Counted from the first letter of the stretch, positions 18,140 to 27,680 are shown. The stretch is 64,000 nt of DNA from Bacteroidota bacterium (GCA_013112545.1 JABFGJ010000001.1:558001-622000); one strand, 5' to 3'. A program made the numbers and translations. The notes: generated by a model from the sequence alone, not told the origin.

Positions 18140-20566
18140 TTAGTCAAAACTATGTTCAGAAGAATTGTCAAAGTTATTCTTCTTTTGATATTCATTACAA
18201 TCCAACTCAATTGTCAATGGCTTTTCTGGTTTTTCAAAATCACCTTTCGATATTTTAATTGTTGAGTCGGCGTAAATTTTATTCATATAATACCCAAAGA
18301 TAGGCAAACCAGTATTGGCTCCTTGTCCATAATAAGTAGTACTGAATCGAACACTTCGATCTTCGGCTCCAACCCAAACTCCGGTAACTAAATCTGGTGT
18401 TACACCCATAAACCAACCATCAGAATTGTTTTGGGTTGTACCTGTTTTTCCTGCTATTGGGTAAGTAATTCCACCGTAAGGTCTTTTATCAGTTTTTGGA
18501 AAAGTTAATCGAATACCTGTGCCTCCAACATTTTTACCTTTGAATTTATTGTAGTTGTAACTCGTAACTCCCTTTAATAAATCCAGCATTACATAGGCTG
18601 TTTGCTCGTTTAAGGCTTCTCTAGTTTCGGGGATATACTCTACGATTATGTTCCCGTCTTTATCTTCAATTCTTGTTAAATAAATTGGCTTAGTCCAAAA
18701 CCCTTTGTTTGCAAAAGTGGAAAAAGCACCAACCATTTCATAAACAGAAATATCGGCAACACCAAGAGCTAAAGCAGGCACAGGGTCTAAATGAGAGGTT
18801 ATTCCCATTGAACGTGCCATTTCTATGACTCTTTCAGGGCCAAACAATTGCATTAATTTCGAAGTTACTGTATTTAAAGAATTAGCTAAACCATACTTTA
18901 AACTAACCGTTCCACCATATTCTCCATCACTATTTTGTGGCGCCCAATCTTTTAACAATCCAAATTGTCCTTTTTTAAAGACCACAGGCACATTGGGCAC
19001 TTCATAACAAGGAGAATAACCTTCGTCAACTGCAACAGCATAAACAAATGGTTTAAAAGTAGATCCAACTTGTCTTTTTCCTTGCATAACATGGTCGTAA
19101 GCAAAATGCTCATAGTCTATTCCTCCAACCCAGGCTTTGATATAACCTGTTTGTGGGTCCATTGACATTAAGCCTGCTTGAAGGAAACTTTTATAATATC
19201 GTATAGAGTCCATCGGACTTAACACCGTATCGATTTTTCCTCTCCAAGAAAACACTTTCATAGGAACAGGAACATCAAAGGTTTTCCATATTTCTGCCTC
19301 TTCATATACTTTTGTATCATGTTCACAGTCTTCAGCCGTGCAATGCACATATTTTTGGCCGTCTATTTCAATTTCCTCCAATATTTTCCCTCTTCTTCCA
19401 CAATTTCCACATTGTTTGCCACTCATTATTAAAAAGCGTTCACTTCTTTTAACAGCGGCATTTAATATGTTTTCAACTTCTTTATCAGTTAAATCTGATG
19501 AGAATGGAGGGTTTTTCCTTTTTTTCAAATTATTAAAAAAGTCATTTTGAAGTTCATTGCCTAAGTGTGCTTTCACTGCAAACTCGGCGTATTCTTGAAG
19601 TTTATAGTTTAAAGTTGTAAAAATCTTTAATCCATCCTTATACATATCATAAGGATCTCCATTCTCTTTGCTTAAAATAAAATTCCCATCTTTATCTTTT
19701 TCACTAAATAGAGTTCTCAAGTCGGCCCTAAGTACTTCTCTAAAATATGGTGCAATTCCATCTTTATGGTCAACTTTCGAATAATTTAAGGTTAAGGGGA
19801 TTTGTTTTAAACTATCAAATTCTACGTCAGAAATAACTTTATTTCTTTTCATTTGGAAAAGCACAACATTCCTTCTTTCTTGAGTTCTTTCTGGAAATCT
19901 AAGGGGGTTATACAGCGAAGGGTTCTTTAACATACCTACTAAACAAGCAGCTTCTTCAAGCTTTAATTCGGCTGGACTTACTCCAAAATATACGCTTGCA
20001 CCAGATTTAATTCCTACAGCATTATTTATAAAATCAAATCGATTGAAGTACATAGCTATGATCTCCTCTTTGGTATATCTTCGTTCTAACTGAGCAGCAA
20101 TTATCCACTCTTGCAACTTTTGTTTTATTCTTCCCCAACCAGACTTTGGAGTTTCATTAAAAAGCATTTTAGCTAATTGTTGTGTAATGGTGCTTGCCCC
20201 ACCACTTTTTCCCAAATTGAGTATTGCTCTGGCTAGACCTCTAATGTCTATTCCAGAATGGTCATGAAACCGTTCGTCCTCTGTAGAAATAAGTGCATTT
20301 ACTAAATTCGGTGATATTTCTTCAAATTGAACATTTACCCTGTTTTGGTAAAAATATTTGCCTAATATTTTTCCATCAGAAGTATAGACTTCCGATGCTA
20401 AATTGCTTTTTGGGTTTTCTAATTCCTCAAATGATGGCAAAGGAGGGAAGCCTGCCCATGAGTTTGCGGCAGCGTACATTAACAAAACAACAAAAAGCAC
20501 TGGAACAATCACCGCTGTCCAGAATAACATTACAAATTTGGTATAACTTTTCTTTTGTGAGCTCAA
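18140..20566 (-). CDS. Class A penicillin-binding protein (PBP1A-like), TTG start
   Basis: The enzyme polymerises and cross-links peptidoglycan in the periplasm. The 808 residues hold a membrane anchor (12-33) and a GT51 transglycosylase domain with ISTEDERFHDHSG (catalytic glutamate near 96) and GGASTITQQLAK. The transpeptidase domain has its serine in GSTFKPF near 503, an SLN motif, and KTGTT near 705. Between the domains (about 384-415) sits a CGNC...C-x4-C stretch that looks like a small zinc ribbon. The start is a TTG whose bases overlap the gldH stop (TTGA); the next ATG would cut into the membrane anchor. Translational coupling to gldH is likely. Confidence 0.93.
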   Translation of the reverse strand: MSSQKKSYTKFVMLFWTAVIVPVLFVVLLMYAAANSWAGFPPLPSFEELENPKSNLASEVYTSDGKILGKYFYQNRVNVQFEEISPNLVNALISTEDERFHDHSGIDIRGLARAILNLGKSGGASTITQQLAKMLFNETPKSGWGRIKQKLQEWIIAAQLERRYTKEEIIAMYFNRFDFINNAVGIKSGASVYFGVSPAELKLEEAACLVGMLKNPSLYNPLRFPERTQERRNVVLFQMKRNKVISDVEFDSLKQIPLTLNYSKVDHKDGIAPYFREVLRADLRTLFSEKDKDGNFILSKENGDPYDMYKDGLKIFTTLNYKLQEYAEFAVKAHLGNELQNDFFNNLKKRKNPPFSSDLTDKEVENILNAAVKRSERFLIMSGKQCGNCGRRGKILEEIEIDGQKYVHCTAEDCEHDTKVYEEAEIWKTFDVPVPMKVFSWRGKIDTVLSPMDSIRYYKSFLQAGLMSMDPQTGYIKAWVGGIDYEHFAYDHVMQGKRQVGSTFKPFVYAVAVDEGYSPCYEVPNVPVVFKKGQFGLLKDWAPQNSDGEYGGTVSLKYGLANSLNTVTSKLMQLFGPERVIEMARSMGITSHLDPVPALALGVADISVYEMVGAFSTFANKGFWTKPIYLTRIEDKDGNIIVEYIPETREALNEQTAYVMLDLLKGVTSYNYNKFKGKNVGGTGIRLTFPKTDKRPYGGITYPIAGKTGTTQNNSDGWFMGVTPDLVTGVWVGAEDRSVRFSTTYYGQGANTGLPIFGYYMNKIYADSTIKISKGDFEKPEKPLTIELDCNEYQKKNNFDNSSEHSFD

Positions 20567-21036
20567 TTCTTATTTTTTATCTTTTCTACTCTTATTCCAA
20601 TATCAGTCACATTAACTAGCGTTTTTTCACGCATAGCTTGTTCTATTTCTACCGAATATTCTCCATTTCTTGGAAACATAAATGCTTCTTTAAACTTAAA
20701 TTGGTAATCATAAATGTCTCCAATACCTTTTCCAAGCCATCTGCCTTTTTTATCAGCAAAAATCATTTGAGCGGTATCTCTTGCGACTTTCCCTTCAGGA
20801 CTTCTTAATTTGGTGAATAAATATAAATTATTATATGGATAATCACCAGCATGTCTAAAGTTTAAATACAAATTATATAAACTAGTTGTGTCGCTAATAG
20901 TAAATTGAAATATTGCTTTTTCATTTCTTTCCCATTGAGCATTACTTATACTGAGATTCTTTTCATAAACTTTTTGCTCATCACAACCAATTAAGAAAAA
21001 AGCAATAAATATAAATAACCCACTAATTTTTAGCAT
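20563..21036 (-). CDS. gldH: Gliding motility lipoprotein GldH
   Basis: GldH is a lipoprotein needed for gliding in Flavobacterium. The 157 residues begin with a lipoprotein signal (FIAFFLIGCDEQ, cysteine near residue 17). They match the family pattern in NLYLNFRHAGDYPYNNLYLF, SPEGKVARDT and GKGIGDIYDYQFKF. I chose the ATG that gives MLKISGLFIF; a longer frame from 21117 would add a basic stretch that is a shadow of the ricT tail. It overlaps ricT by 14 bases and PBP1A by 4. That gldH sits in this run with PBP1A and ricT suggests co-expression with cell-wall growth. Confidence 0.92.
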   Translation of the reverse strand: MLKISGLFIFIAFFLIGCDEQKVYEKNLSISNAQWERNEKAIFQFTISDTTSLYNLYLNFRHAGDYPYNNLYLFTKLRSPEGKVARDTAQMIFADKKGRWLGKGIGDIYDYQFKFKEAFMFPRNGEYSVEIEQAMREKTLVNVTDIGIRVEKIKNKN

Positions 21037-22195
21037 TGTCAGTTGGTTTTTTACGATTTCTATTTTTGTTCCTTTTTTTATTTCTTTTCTTATTTCCTTT
21101 TTTATTTTGACCGTCAAATCGAGTTAAATCATCTTGTCCAACAACATTGGCGTAATCAGGCTTTACTTCAACAGGTATGTCTTTATAATCTTTAAGTTCA
21201 GCAACAGGCTCATCTTTTTTGTTTAACTCTATTATTTCATTAACCCGCTCTAAGCTAAGCTCAATAAATTCATAGGGTTCGTCTCGATATGAATACCACA
21301 TTTTGTTGCCAAAAATGTCCATTTTTTGAAAGAAGGCCTCGCCCTTTTTAGTTTTAAGTTTTTTCTTTGTGTCTGGGAATTTTTTTAATTCATCTACATA
21401 CACATCAAGCTCATAATTCAAACAACATTTAAGTTTGCCGCATTGGCCTGCGAGTTTTGTAGGGTTTAAAGATAATTGTTGGTATCGTGCTGCTGAGGTT
21501 GATACCGATCTAAAGTCGGTTAGCCAAGTTGAACAACACAACTCTCTTCCGCAAGAACCAATTCCGCCTAATCGACTAGCTTCTTGTCGCATACCGATTT
21601 GCTTCATTTCTATTCGAGTCTTAAAACTCTCAGCTAATTTTCTTACCAACTCTCTAAAATCAACTCGCTCTTCAGCAGTATAATAAAAAGTAGCCTTGCT
21701 TAAATCACCTTGATATTCAACATCTGAGATTTTCATTCTCAAATTTAATGCAATGGCTATTTGTCGCCCTTTCAGCATTGCTTCTGTTTCTTTAGCCCTT
21801 CCTTCTTGCCATTTATTTATATCTTCTTCGCTTGCTTTTCTCAACACTTCCAGAATCTCTTTAGACTTCGGAAAAACACCTTTTTTTTGCATTTGAAGCC
21901 TAACTAACTCTCCTGTTAGTGATACAAGACCGACATCATAACCAGGATTTGCATCTATGGCAATCGCCTCACCTTCATACAAAGTGAGGTTTTTAGTGTT
22001 TCTATAAAAAGACTTTCTTCCATTTTTAAAACGAACTTCTACACAGTCAAAAGCTTTTTGATTTGCAGGAAGCTCCATATTAGAAAGCCAATTAAATACT
22101 GTTAGTTTATTGCATCCGCTGGTACCACAAGTTCCATTGTTATTGCATCCTGCGGGGGTTCCCCCTCCCTTATTAGTGCATGTTGCACAGCCCAT
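21023..22195 (-). CDS. ricT: PSP1-domain protein, RicT-like iron-sulfur regulatory subunit
   Basis: The 390-residue protein opens with a cysteine-rich leader (MGCATCTNKGGG, then NGTCGTSGCN). The PSP1 domain follows, including GGIGSCGRELCCSTWL, LAGQCGKLKCCLNYEL and KKLKTKKGEAFFQKMD. In Bacillus, RicT/YaaT forms a complex with RicA and RicF that binds iron-sulfur clusters and affects RNA processing and phosphorelay. In Bacteroidota its partner and task are less clear. The last 30 residues are very rich in Lys, Asn and Arg, which suggests RNA or ribosome contact. The start lies 65 bases after holB. Confidence 0.88.
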   Translation of the reverse strand: MGCATCTNKGGGTPAGCNNNGTCGTSGCNKLTVFNWLSNMELPANQKAFDCVEVRFKNGRKSFYRNTKNLTLYEGEAIAIDANPGYDVGLVSLTGELVRLQMQKKGVFPKSKEILEVLRKASEEDINKWQEGRAKETEAMLKGRQIAIALNLRMKISDVEYQGDLSKATFYYTAEERVDFRELVRKLAESFKTRIEMKQIGMRQEASRLGGIGSCGRELCCSTWLTDFRSVSTSAARYQQLSLNPTKLAGQCGKLKCCLNYELDVYVDELKKFPDTKKKLKTKKGEAFFQKMDIFGNKMWYSYRDEPYEFIELSLERVNEIIELNKKDEPVAELKDYKDIPVEVKPDYANVVGQDDLTRFDGQNKKGNKKRNKKRNKNRNRKKPTDNAKN

Positions 22196-22260
22196 ATTAT
22201 ATCTATATTTTCAGCGTTAAAACGCTGTAAGGTTAAACATTGCTGGAATAAATCCAGTGC

Positions 22261-23409
22261 TCACAAATGTACGTTTTTGACGTGTAATAAATTGGCAAAC
22301 TTCATTGACAAATCCATAAATAAAATTTTAGGATTCGCATTTCTAGAAATATGAATGTGAGCTTCATTTAATATTTCATTCATCTCTAACACATTTCTAG
22401 CATGAACAAAAGGTGCAAAATTCTTTACAAACTTTTTTTCTTCTCCTAAATACTCTTCTAATTGCTCTCCAGCATAGTTTAAAATAATTCCTTCACGCAT
22501 AGTATCTATGGCATATAAAACAAAGCGTTTTCTTTCTTCTCTACCATATTTGCTAGAAGAAATATCTTCAACCCATTTGTTCATTGCCCGAATGTCAGCT
22601 TTATAGCAAGCCCGCATCCATGTCTTAAAAAACTCAAAAAAGACTAAATTCTCTTCTTTTTGTTTGGCTTTTTCTTCAGCATATATAACATCGCCAAGAG
22701 CTGTAGCAGCAATTTTTTCTGCTGTTTGTTGATCAGAAAAGTTGTTTTGAATCAAGTATTTAACAATAGACGTTTGTTCAATTGGTGGTATTCGAATAAT
22801 TTGAGTTCTAGAAGTAATTGTTTTTAACAATTGCTCTTCGTCATCAGCTATTAAAAACAAAAGTGTTTTGTCAGTAGGCTCTTCTATAAGTTTTAGTAAC
22901 TTGTTTGAAGTTTGCAGGTTCATTGTCCCTGCATTCCAGATAATTAAAAACTTATATTCTGATTCATAAGCTTTTAAACTTAGTTTTTTTAGAATGTTTT
23001 TAGCCTCGTGTACACTGATGATACCTTGCTTATTGTCAATGTCAATGGACTTATACCAATGAGAGGTTTCGAAGTAAGGTGATTCTAGAATTAAATTTCT
23101 CCATTCGCTTAAAAAATCATCAGAAACAGGGTTGTTTGTTACATTTTCGTTTTTGTTTATAGGAAAAGAGAAATGCAAATCTGGGTGAATTAATTTTTCA
23201 AATTTGATACATGATACACATTCTCCACAGGAGTCGGAGTCTTTTTTATGTTGGCATGAGATATATTGAGCATAAGCAATAGCCAACAATAATGCACCAT
23301 AGCCATTTTTTCCTAAAAAAAGCTGTGCATGGCCTATTCTACCATTTTCAACGGTTTCAATTAGTCTTTGTTTTAAGGATTCTTGCCCGATGATTTTCTT
23401 AAACTGCAT
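22261..23409 (-). CDS. holB: DNA polymerase III delta' subunit
   Basis: This clamp-loader subunit helps place the beta clamp on DNA. The 382 residues contain the N-terminal AAA+ part starting QFKKIIGQESLKQRL, GRIGHAQLFLG, the sensor-region segment NKLLKLIEEPTDKTLLFL, and TSRTQIIRIPP. The P-loop is degenerate (GKNGYGALLLA), as expected for delta', which does not bind ATP. A CGECVSC zinc module follows at about residue 60. It is the first gene of a minus-strand run that goes on to ricT, gldH and PBP1A. Confidence 0.9.
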   Translation of the reverse strand: MQFKKIIGQESLKQRLIETVENGRIGHAQLFLGKNGYGALLLAIAYAQYISCQHKKDSDSCGECVSCIKFEKLIHPDLHFSFPINKNENVTNNPVSDDFLSEWRNLILESPYFETSHWYKSIDIDNKQGIISVHEAKNILKKLSLKAYESEYKFLIIWNAGTMNLQTSNKLLKLIEEPTDKTLLFLIADDEEQLLKTITSRTQIIRIPPIEQTSIVKYLIQNNFSDQQTAEKIAATALGDVIYAEEKAKQKEENLVFFEFFKTWMRACYKADIRAMNKWVEDISSSKYGREERKRFVLYAIDTMREGIILNYAGEQLEEYLGEEKKFVKNFAPFVHARNVLEMNEILNEAHIHISRNANPKILFMDLSMKFANLLHVKNVHL

Positions 23410-23513
23410 GCTTCAAATTTAAACGAATTTGTGCTGTTTTTCTAAGGGAAATATTAATAATTAAATTTCAAAAGAATAGAGAATTCAAGTAATATATTAA
23501 TCTTAGATAGTGT

Positions 23514-23521
23514 TACTTTTG
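23514..23521 (+). promoter_or_regulatory. Candidate -7 promoter box for pgk
   Basis: TACTTTTG fits the Bacteroidota TAnnTTTG box and ends 17 bases before the pgk ATG. No clear -33 TTTG lies at the normal spacing, so support is partial. Confidence 0.45.
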
Positions 23522-23538
23522 CCATTAAAATTATAAAG

Positions 23539-24729
23539 ATGCAAAACATTTCTACTTACAACTTTAAAAACAAGAAAGCGATTATTCGCGTTGACTTTAA
23601 TGTGCCTTTAAACGAACTTTTTCAGATTACTGATGAAACTCGAATAGATGCTGCAATTCCAACCATTAAAAAAGTTTTAAGCGAAGGTGGTTCTGTGGTA
23701 TTAATGTCTCATTTAGGCAGGCCAAAAGGCTCTGCCGAAGAGAAATATTCATTGAAACATTTACTTCCTTCTCTTTCAGAAAAAATAGGCTTGCAAGTGA
23801 AATTTGCTGCCGATTGCATCAATGAGCCAGCACAACAGGCTGCAGATTCATTAAAGGTTGGTGAAGTATTGTTATTGGAAAATTTAAGATTTTATAATGA
23901 AGAAACTTCAGGTGATGCCTCCTTTGCTAAAAAGCTAGCTGACTTAGCAGATGTGTATATCAATGATGCATTTGGGACAGCGCACCGAGCTCATGCTTCA
24001 ACTGCAATTATTGCATCATATTTTCCAAACGACAAAATGTTTGGTTATGTTATAGAAAATGAGTTGGAGGCAGTCAAAAAAGTAATAGAAAAAAATGAAC
24101 GTCCGTTTACAGCGATTATGGGTGGGGCAAAGATTTCAGACAAAATACTTTTGATTGAGAAAATGTTGGACAAAGTGGATCATTTAATTATCGGAGGAGG
24201 AATGAGCTATACATTTTTTAAAGCATTAGGTGGTGAAGTTGGAAGTTCTTTGGTAGAAGAAGACAAGCTAAACTTAGCTAAAACTATTTTAGAGTTAGCA
24301 AAAGAAAAGCAAGTAAACTTATTACTGCCAACAGACTCAATAATTGCACCTAGTTTTAGCAATGAAGTAGAAACTCAAACAGCAGAAAACACAAGCATAG
24401 AAAAAGGTTGGATGGGGCTTGATATTGGCCCTCATGCTATTGAAGATTTTTCGAATGTGATTAAAAAGTCGAAAACAATCATGTGGAATGGACCAATGGG
24501 TGTTTTTGAAATGTCAAACTTTGAAAATGGGACTAAGAAAATTGCTGAAGCAATTGCTGAAGCAACCAAAGCTGGCGCATATTCTTTAATAGGAGGTGGC
24601 GATTCTGCTGCTGCTATTACTAAGTTCGGCTTTACCGAAAAAGTTAGCTATATATCAACCGGAGGAGGAGCACTATTAGAATTCTTAGAAGGAAAAGTGT
24701 TGCCTGGAATTAAGGCAATTCAAGATTAA
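23539..24729 (+). CDS. pgk: Phosphoglycerate kinase
   Basis: The glycolytic enzyme interconverts 1,3-bisphosphoglycerate plus ADP with 3-phosphoglycerate plus ATP. The 396 residues are full length. Visible motifs are [49 protein letters not shown], and the C-terminal [13 protein letters not shown] and [13 protein letters not shown]. It converges on cvpA with a 20-base overlap of the 3' ends, so there is no separate terminator space. Confidence 0.98.
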   Translation: MQNISTYNFKNKKAIIRVDFNVPLNELFQITDETRIDAAIPTIKKVLSEGGSVVLMSHLGRPKGSAEEKYSLKHLLPSLSEKIGLQVKFAADCINEPAQQAADSLKVGEVLLLENLRFYNEETSGDASFAKKLADLADVYINDAFGTAHRAHASTAIIASYFPNDKMFGYVIENELEAVKKVIEKNERPFTAIMGGAKISDKILLIEKMLDKVDHLIIGGGMSYTFFKALGGEVGSSLVEEDKLNLAKTILELAKEKQVNLLLPTDSIIAPSFSNEVETQTAENTSIEKGWMGLDIGPHAIEDFSNVIKKSKTIMWNGPMGVFEMSNFENGTKKIAEAIAEATKAGAYSLIGGGDSAAAITKFGFTEKVSYISTGGGALLEFLEGKVLPGIKAIQD

Positions 24730-25237
24730 AATCTTCAGCTTTTATACTTTCAAGGCTCACTGCATCCAGCATGGGACGTATAGGTGCTGTTATTACTTTT
24801 ATCGGGGTGTATAGTATAGAGACTTCTGCAAGGTTTGATTTAGTTATGTGAACTTTACTGTTAATATTGTCAAAAAAGAACAGGCCTACACTTACAAGCA
24901 AAGCGTATTTTAAAATGCCAAAAAACATCCCTAATATTCGATTAACTAAGCCAAGCGCCACCAGTTTGAGTGTTTTGTCTAACATTTTACCCAAAATAAA
25001 AACGGCAATTACAATTCCTATGAAAGTAACTAGAAAACTGATTAAACCAATCCAGTTTTCAGCGATTTCAAAAGTTTGATTGAGGTAGGTAGCTGTTAGA
25101 CCTGAAAATTTTATTGCACCCACTATACCTAATATTAAAGCTGCAATTGTTGCTAATTCAAGCACTAAGCCTTTTTTAAAGCCCATAAATGCCCCCCAAA
25201 GTAGAGGAATAGCCAAGATGAAGTCAATGTATTTCAT
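24710..25237 (-). CDS. CvpA family membrane protein
   Basis: The 175-residue protein has four hydrophobic helices in its first 125 residues and begins with [21 protein letters not shown], which is the CvpA-type N-terminus. Enterobacterial CvpA is linked to colicin V production and bile or envelope stress. In Bacteroidota its role is not established. It overlaps pgk at the 3' end by 20 bases and is divergent from a small conserved gene. Confidence 0.88.
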   Translation of the reverse strand: MKYIDFILAIPLLWGAFMGFKKGLVLELATIAALILGIVGAIKFSGLTATYLNQTFEIAENWIGLISFLVTFIGIVIAVFILGKMLDKTLKLVALGLVNRILGMFFGILKYALLVSVGLFFFDNINSKVHITKSNLAEVSILYTPIKVITAPIRPMLDAVSLESIKAEDFNLELP

Positions 25238-25257
25238 TTATCCAGCTAAACTATAAT

Positions 25258-25265
25258 TAATTTTG
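25258..25265 (+). promoter_or_regulatory. Candidate -7 box immediately before the 108-residue gene
   Basis: TAATTTTG ends five bases before the ATG at 25270. If it is used, transcription would start at or next to the start codon, giving a leaderless message. No clear -33 box was seen. Confidence 0.3.
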
Positions 25266-25269
25266 TTTT

Positions 25270-25596
25270 ATGGATATTGAATTTCAAAAAAAATGGGATA
25301 CCTTGAATCAAAAAATGATTGAAAGGTTTGGAGAGAAAATAGATGTACAAGCGATTCTGTTTATTATTGGGCTTCAAGAATTGGGTATAAATGCTACAAA
25401 ATTTACAAAAGATCAAAAACTTGAAGTGATGCATGTTGCAGTTTGCACTATACTTGAACCTTATGGATATTATGAATACGACGGAAGGGATAAAGATGGT
25501 TGGCCACATTGGAAAGCAAAAGAAAAATTGCCCAACTTAAATACTTTAGAGCAAGAGCAATTAATAAAACAAAGCATTATTGAATACTTTAATTGA
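25270..25596 (+). CDS. Conserved hypothetical protein, 108 residues
   Basis: I do not recognise a named family. The small soluble protein is rich in charged residues and has no signal peptide or membrane segment. Notable parts are LFIIGLQELGINATKFTKDQK and EPYGYYEYDGRDKDGWPHWKAKEKLP. It is divergent from cvpA by 32 bases and overlaps the 3' end of the next minus-strand lipoprotein gene by 8 bases. The length, regular composition and compact gene fit support it as real. Confidence 0.78.
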   Translation: MDIEFQKKWDTLNQKMIERFGEKIDVQAILFIIGLQELGINATKFTKDQKLEVMHVAVCTILEPYGYYEYDGRDKDGWPHWKAKEKLPNLNTLEQEQLIKQSIIEYFN

Positions 25597-25954
25597 ATGT
25601 CATCGTACGTTCAATAACGTTTTTTTCATTTCTTTTTAGACGTTTTGTTTCACACAATACACTTGTAGAATCTACAATTGCACCCTTGTCACCATAGAGG
25701 TAAACGTCAACTAAAATGGTGTTGTCAAATTTAAAATAAGCTTTACCAAACGCATCTGTTTTGGCAGAGTCAATGGCTTTAGCATTAAATACTCGATACT
25801 GATCGCCTGTGACAAAAATTTTTACCTTTTTGCTTTTTGCTGGTCCACCTTTTGCTTCAAATACAGTTAACTCTAGTTCAGGAGATACTTCCTTTTTGCA
25901 AGAAGTAAAGACAATGCTTATAGTTACAGCCAATAGGAGGCTTAATTTTTTCAT
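25589..25954 (-). CDS. Hypothetical lipoprotein
   Basis: The 121-residue protein has a lipoprotein signal ending VFTSCKKE (cysteine near residue 19). The mature part of about 100 residues, with LELTVFEAKGGPAKSKKVKIFV and TDAFGKAYFKF, looks like a small beta-sandwich with carboxypeptidase-regulatory-like character. Function is unknown. It is divergent from the cyclophilin gene 47 bases away. Confidence 0.75.
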   Translation of the reverse strand: MKKLSLLLAVTISIVFTSCKKEVSPELELTVFEAKGGPAKSKKVKIFVTGDQYRVFNAKAIDSAKTDAFGKAYFKFDNTILVDVYLYGDKGAIVDSTSVLCETKRLKRNEKNVIERTMTFN

Positions 25955-26001
25955 ATTTTTGCCAAATTATAAAAACAAGATTTTACAAACATAATTATAT
26001 T

Positions 26002-26655
26002 TTGAACAAGAAAAGCTTATCTCTACTTATACTCGTATTTGGATTGTATTTTTCGATTAATGCTCAACAACGGGTAACAATGCTTACATCCATGGGTCAA
26101 ATTGACATAATACTATATGATGAAACCCCAAAACACAAAGCAAATTTTATAAAACTAGTACAGGAAAAGTTTTATGATAGCCTCTTGTTTCATCGAGTTA
26201 TTCCAAACTTTATGATTCAAGGAGGAGATCCTGAATCTAAAGGAGCTAGAAGCTCAAAAGTATTGGGAAATGGTGGCCCAGGATATACTATTCCCGCTGA
26301 AATCAATTCAAAATATATTCATAAAAAAGGAGCATTGGCTGCAGCAAGACTAAGCGATGACCTAAATCCTGAAAAAAGAAGTTCAGGCTCTCAATTTTAT
26401 ATCGTACAAGGCCAAAAATACTTAAGGAAATACATGCCACGCTTTGAAGACCGAAGAGGTGAAAAATATACTGAAAAACAATTGATTAATTATGAAACTT
26501 TAGGTGGGACACCCCACTTAGATGGAGAATACACCGTATTTGGAGAAGTAATAAGAGGATTAGATGTAATTGAAAAAATATCCAACACAAAAACTGGGAA
26601 AGCTGATAGACCAGTTGAAGATGTTTATATTATTAGTGTAAAATTGCTAAAGTAA
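26002..26655 (+). CDS. Exported cyclophilin-type peptidyl-prolyl cis-trans isomerase, TTG start
   Basis: The 217-residue protein has a signal peptide (SLLILVFGLYFSINAQ) and a cyclophilin domain. The domain holds GQIDIILYDETPKHKANFIKLV, FHRVIPNFMIQGGDP, GSQFYIVQG and HLDGEYTVFGEV. It speeds proline isomerisation, probably in the periplasm. The start must be the TTG at 26002, because the next ATG lies after the signal peptide. Its stop overlaps the pheS ATG (TAATG), so the two are coupled. A 40-residue insert around KYLRKYMPRFEDRRGEKY lengthens the usual core. Confidence 0.92.
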   Translation: MNKKSLSLLILVFGLYFSINAQQRVTMLTSMGQIDIILYDETPKHKANFIKLVQEKFYDSLLFHRVIPNFMIQGGDPESKGARSSKVLGNGGPGYTIPAEINSKYIHKKGALAAARLSDDLNPEKRSSGSQFYIVQGQKYLRKYMPRFEDRRGEKYTEKQLINYETLGGTPHLDGEYTVFGEVIRGLDVIEKISNTKTGKADRPVEDVYIISVKLLK

Positions 26656-27680
26656 TGTTAGAAAGAGCTAAAGAATTATTAGAAGAGACTATTGCTTTTG
26701 TATCGAAAGATGCACAACAGATAGAAGAATTTAGAATTAAAATTTTAGGTTCAAAAGGGGAGCTCAAAAAACTTTTTGCTGAATTTAGAAATGTTCCTGC
26801 TGAACAGAAAAAAGAATTTGGTCTTGTTTTAAATGATTTAAGGGAAAAAGCAGAAGCTAAAATCGCAGAATTAAAAGCTGAAATCGCAAACTCTGAAGGA
26901 AACACAAGCCAAAAACGGGAAGATTATACCAGACCAACAAACTTAAATGAACTTGGTAGTCGCCATCCTATTTCCCTTGTCAAAAATGAAATAATAGAAA
27001 TCTTTAAAAGAATTGGGTTTTCAGTTTCTGAAGGTCCTGAAATTGAAGATGACTGGCATAATTTTTCTGCTTTAAACTTCCCGCCAGAACATCCAGCAAG
27101 GGACATGCAAGACACTTTTTTTGTTGAAAAAGATCCAGACATTGCTTTAAGAACTCACACTTCTTCTGTTCAAGTTCGTGTAATGGAGAATTCTAATCCA
27201 CCCATTCGAACTATTTCACCAGGAAGAGTTTACCGAAATGAGGCAATCTCAGCTAGGGCACATTGCTTTTTTCATCAAGTTGAAGGCTTGTATATAGACA
27301 AAGGCGTGTCATTTGCCGATTTAAAACAAACATTATTGTTCTTTGCTCAAGAAATGTTTGGAAAAGAAACAAAAATTAGACTACGGCCTTCCTATTTTCC
27401 ATTTACAGAGCCATCTGCCGAAATGGATGTTTCGTGTAGCATTTGTTCAGGAAAAGGGTGTAACGTTTGTAAATATACTGGCTATTTAGAAATATTAGGA
27501 TGTGGAATGGTTGACCCCAATGTATTGGAAAACTGCGGAATTGATAGCAAAGTTTATACAGGATTTGCTTTTGGAATGGGTGTTGAGCGAATTACTCAAC
27601 TAAAATACAATGTAAACGATTTGCGTTTGTATTCTGAAAACGACAAAGAGTTTTTAGATCAATTTAAAGGGTCGTTTTAA
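26655..27680 (+). CDS. pheS: Phenylalanyl-tRNA synthetase alpha subunit
   Basis: The catalytic subunit of PheRS charges tRNA-Phe. The 341 residues include an N-terminal coiled coil (about 1-90, EEFRIKILGSKGELKKLF), DDWHNFSALNFPPEHPARD, motif 2 as ISPGRVYRNE, and motif 3 as GFAFGMGVERI. A CSICSGKGCNVCKYTG cysteine cluster near residue 260 may bind zinc; it is seen in some PheS proteins. The start overlaps the cyclophilin stop; the end overlaps the M42 peptidase gene by 4 bases. Confidence 0.97.
   Translation: MLERAKELLEETIAFVSKDAQQIEEFRIKILGSKGELKKLFAEFRNVPAEQKKEFGLVLNDLREKAEAKIAELKAEIANSEGNTSQKREDYTRPTNLNELGSRHPISLVKNEIIEIFKRIGFSVSEGPEIEDDWHNFSALNFPPEHPARDMQDTFFVEKDPDIALRTHTSSVQVRVMENSNPPIRTISPGRVYRNEAISARAHCFFHQVEGLYIDKGVSFADLKQTLLFFAQEMFGKETKIRLRPSYFPFTEPSAEMDVSCSICSGKGCNVCKYTGYLEILGCGMVDPNVLENCGIDSKVYTGFAFGMGVERITQLKYNVNDLRLYSENDKEFLDQFKGSF

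Noticed and set aside
21036-21117. Longer gldH start at 21117
   Set aside because: It adds a Lys-rich stretch that is an out-of-frame reading of the ricT tail and would bury the lipoprotein signal.
22212-22227. CAGCGTT-AA-AACGCTG hairpin between holB and ricT
   Set aside because: The 2-base loop and lack of a T-tract argue against a terminator; it could be a chance palindrome or a minor RNA structure.
22261-23409. Degenerate P-loop in holB as a sign of a broken gene
   Set aside because: Delta' subunits normally lack ATP binding, and the frame is intact to full length.
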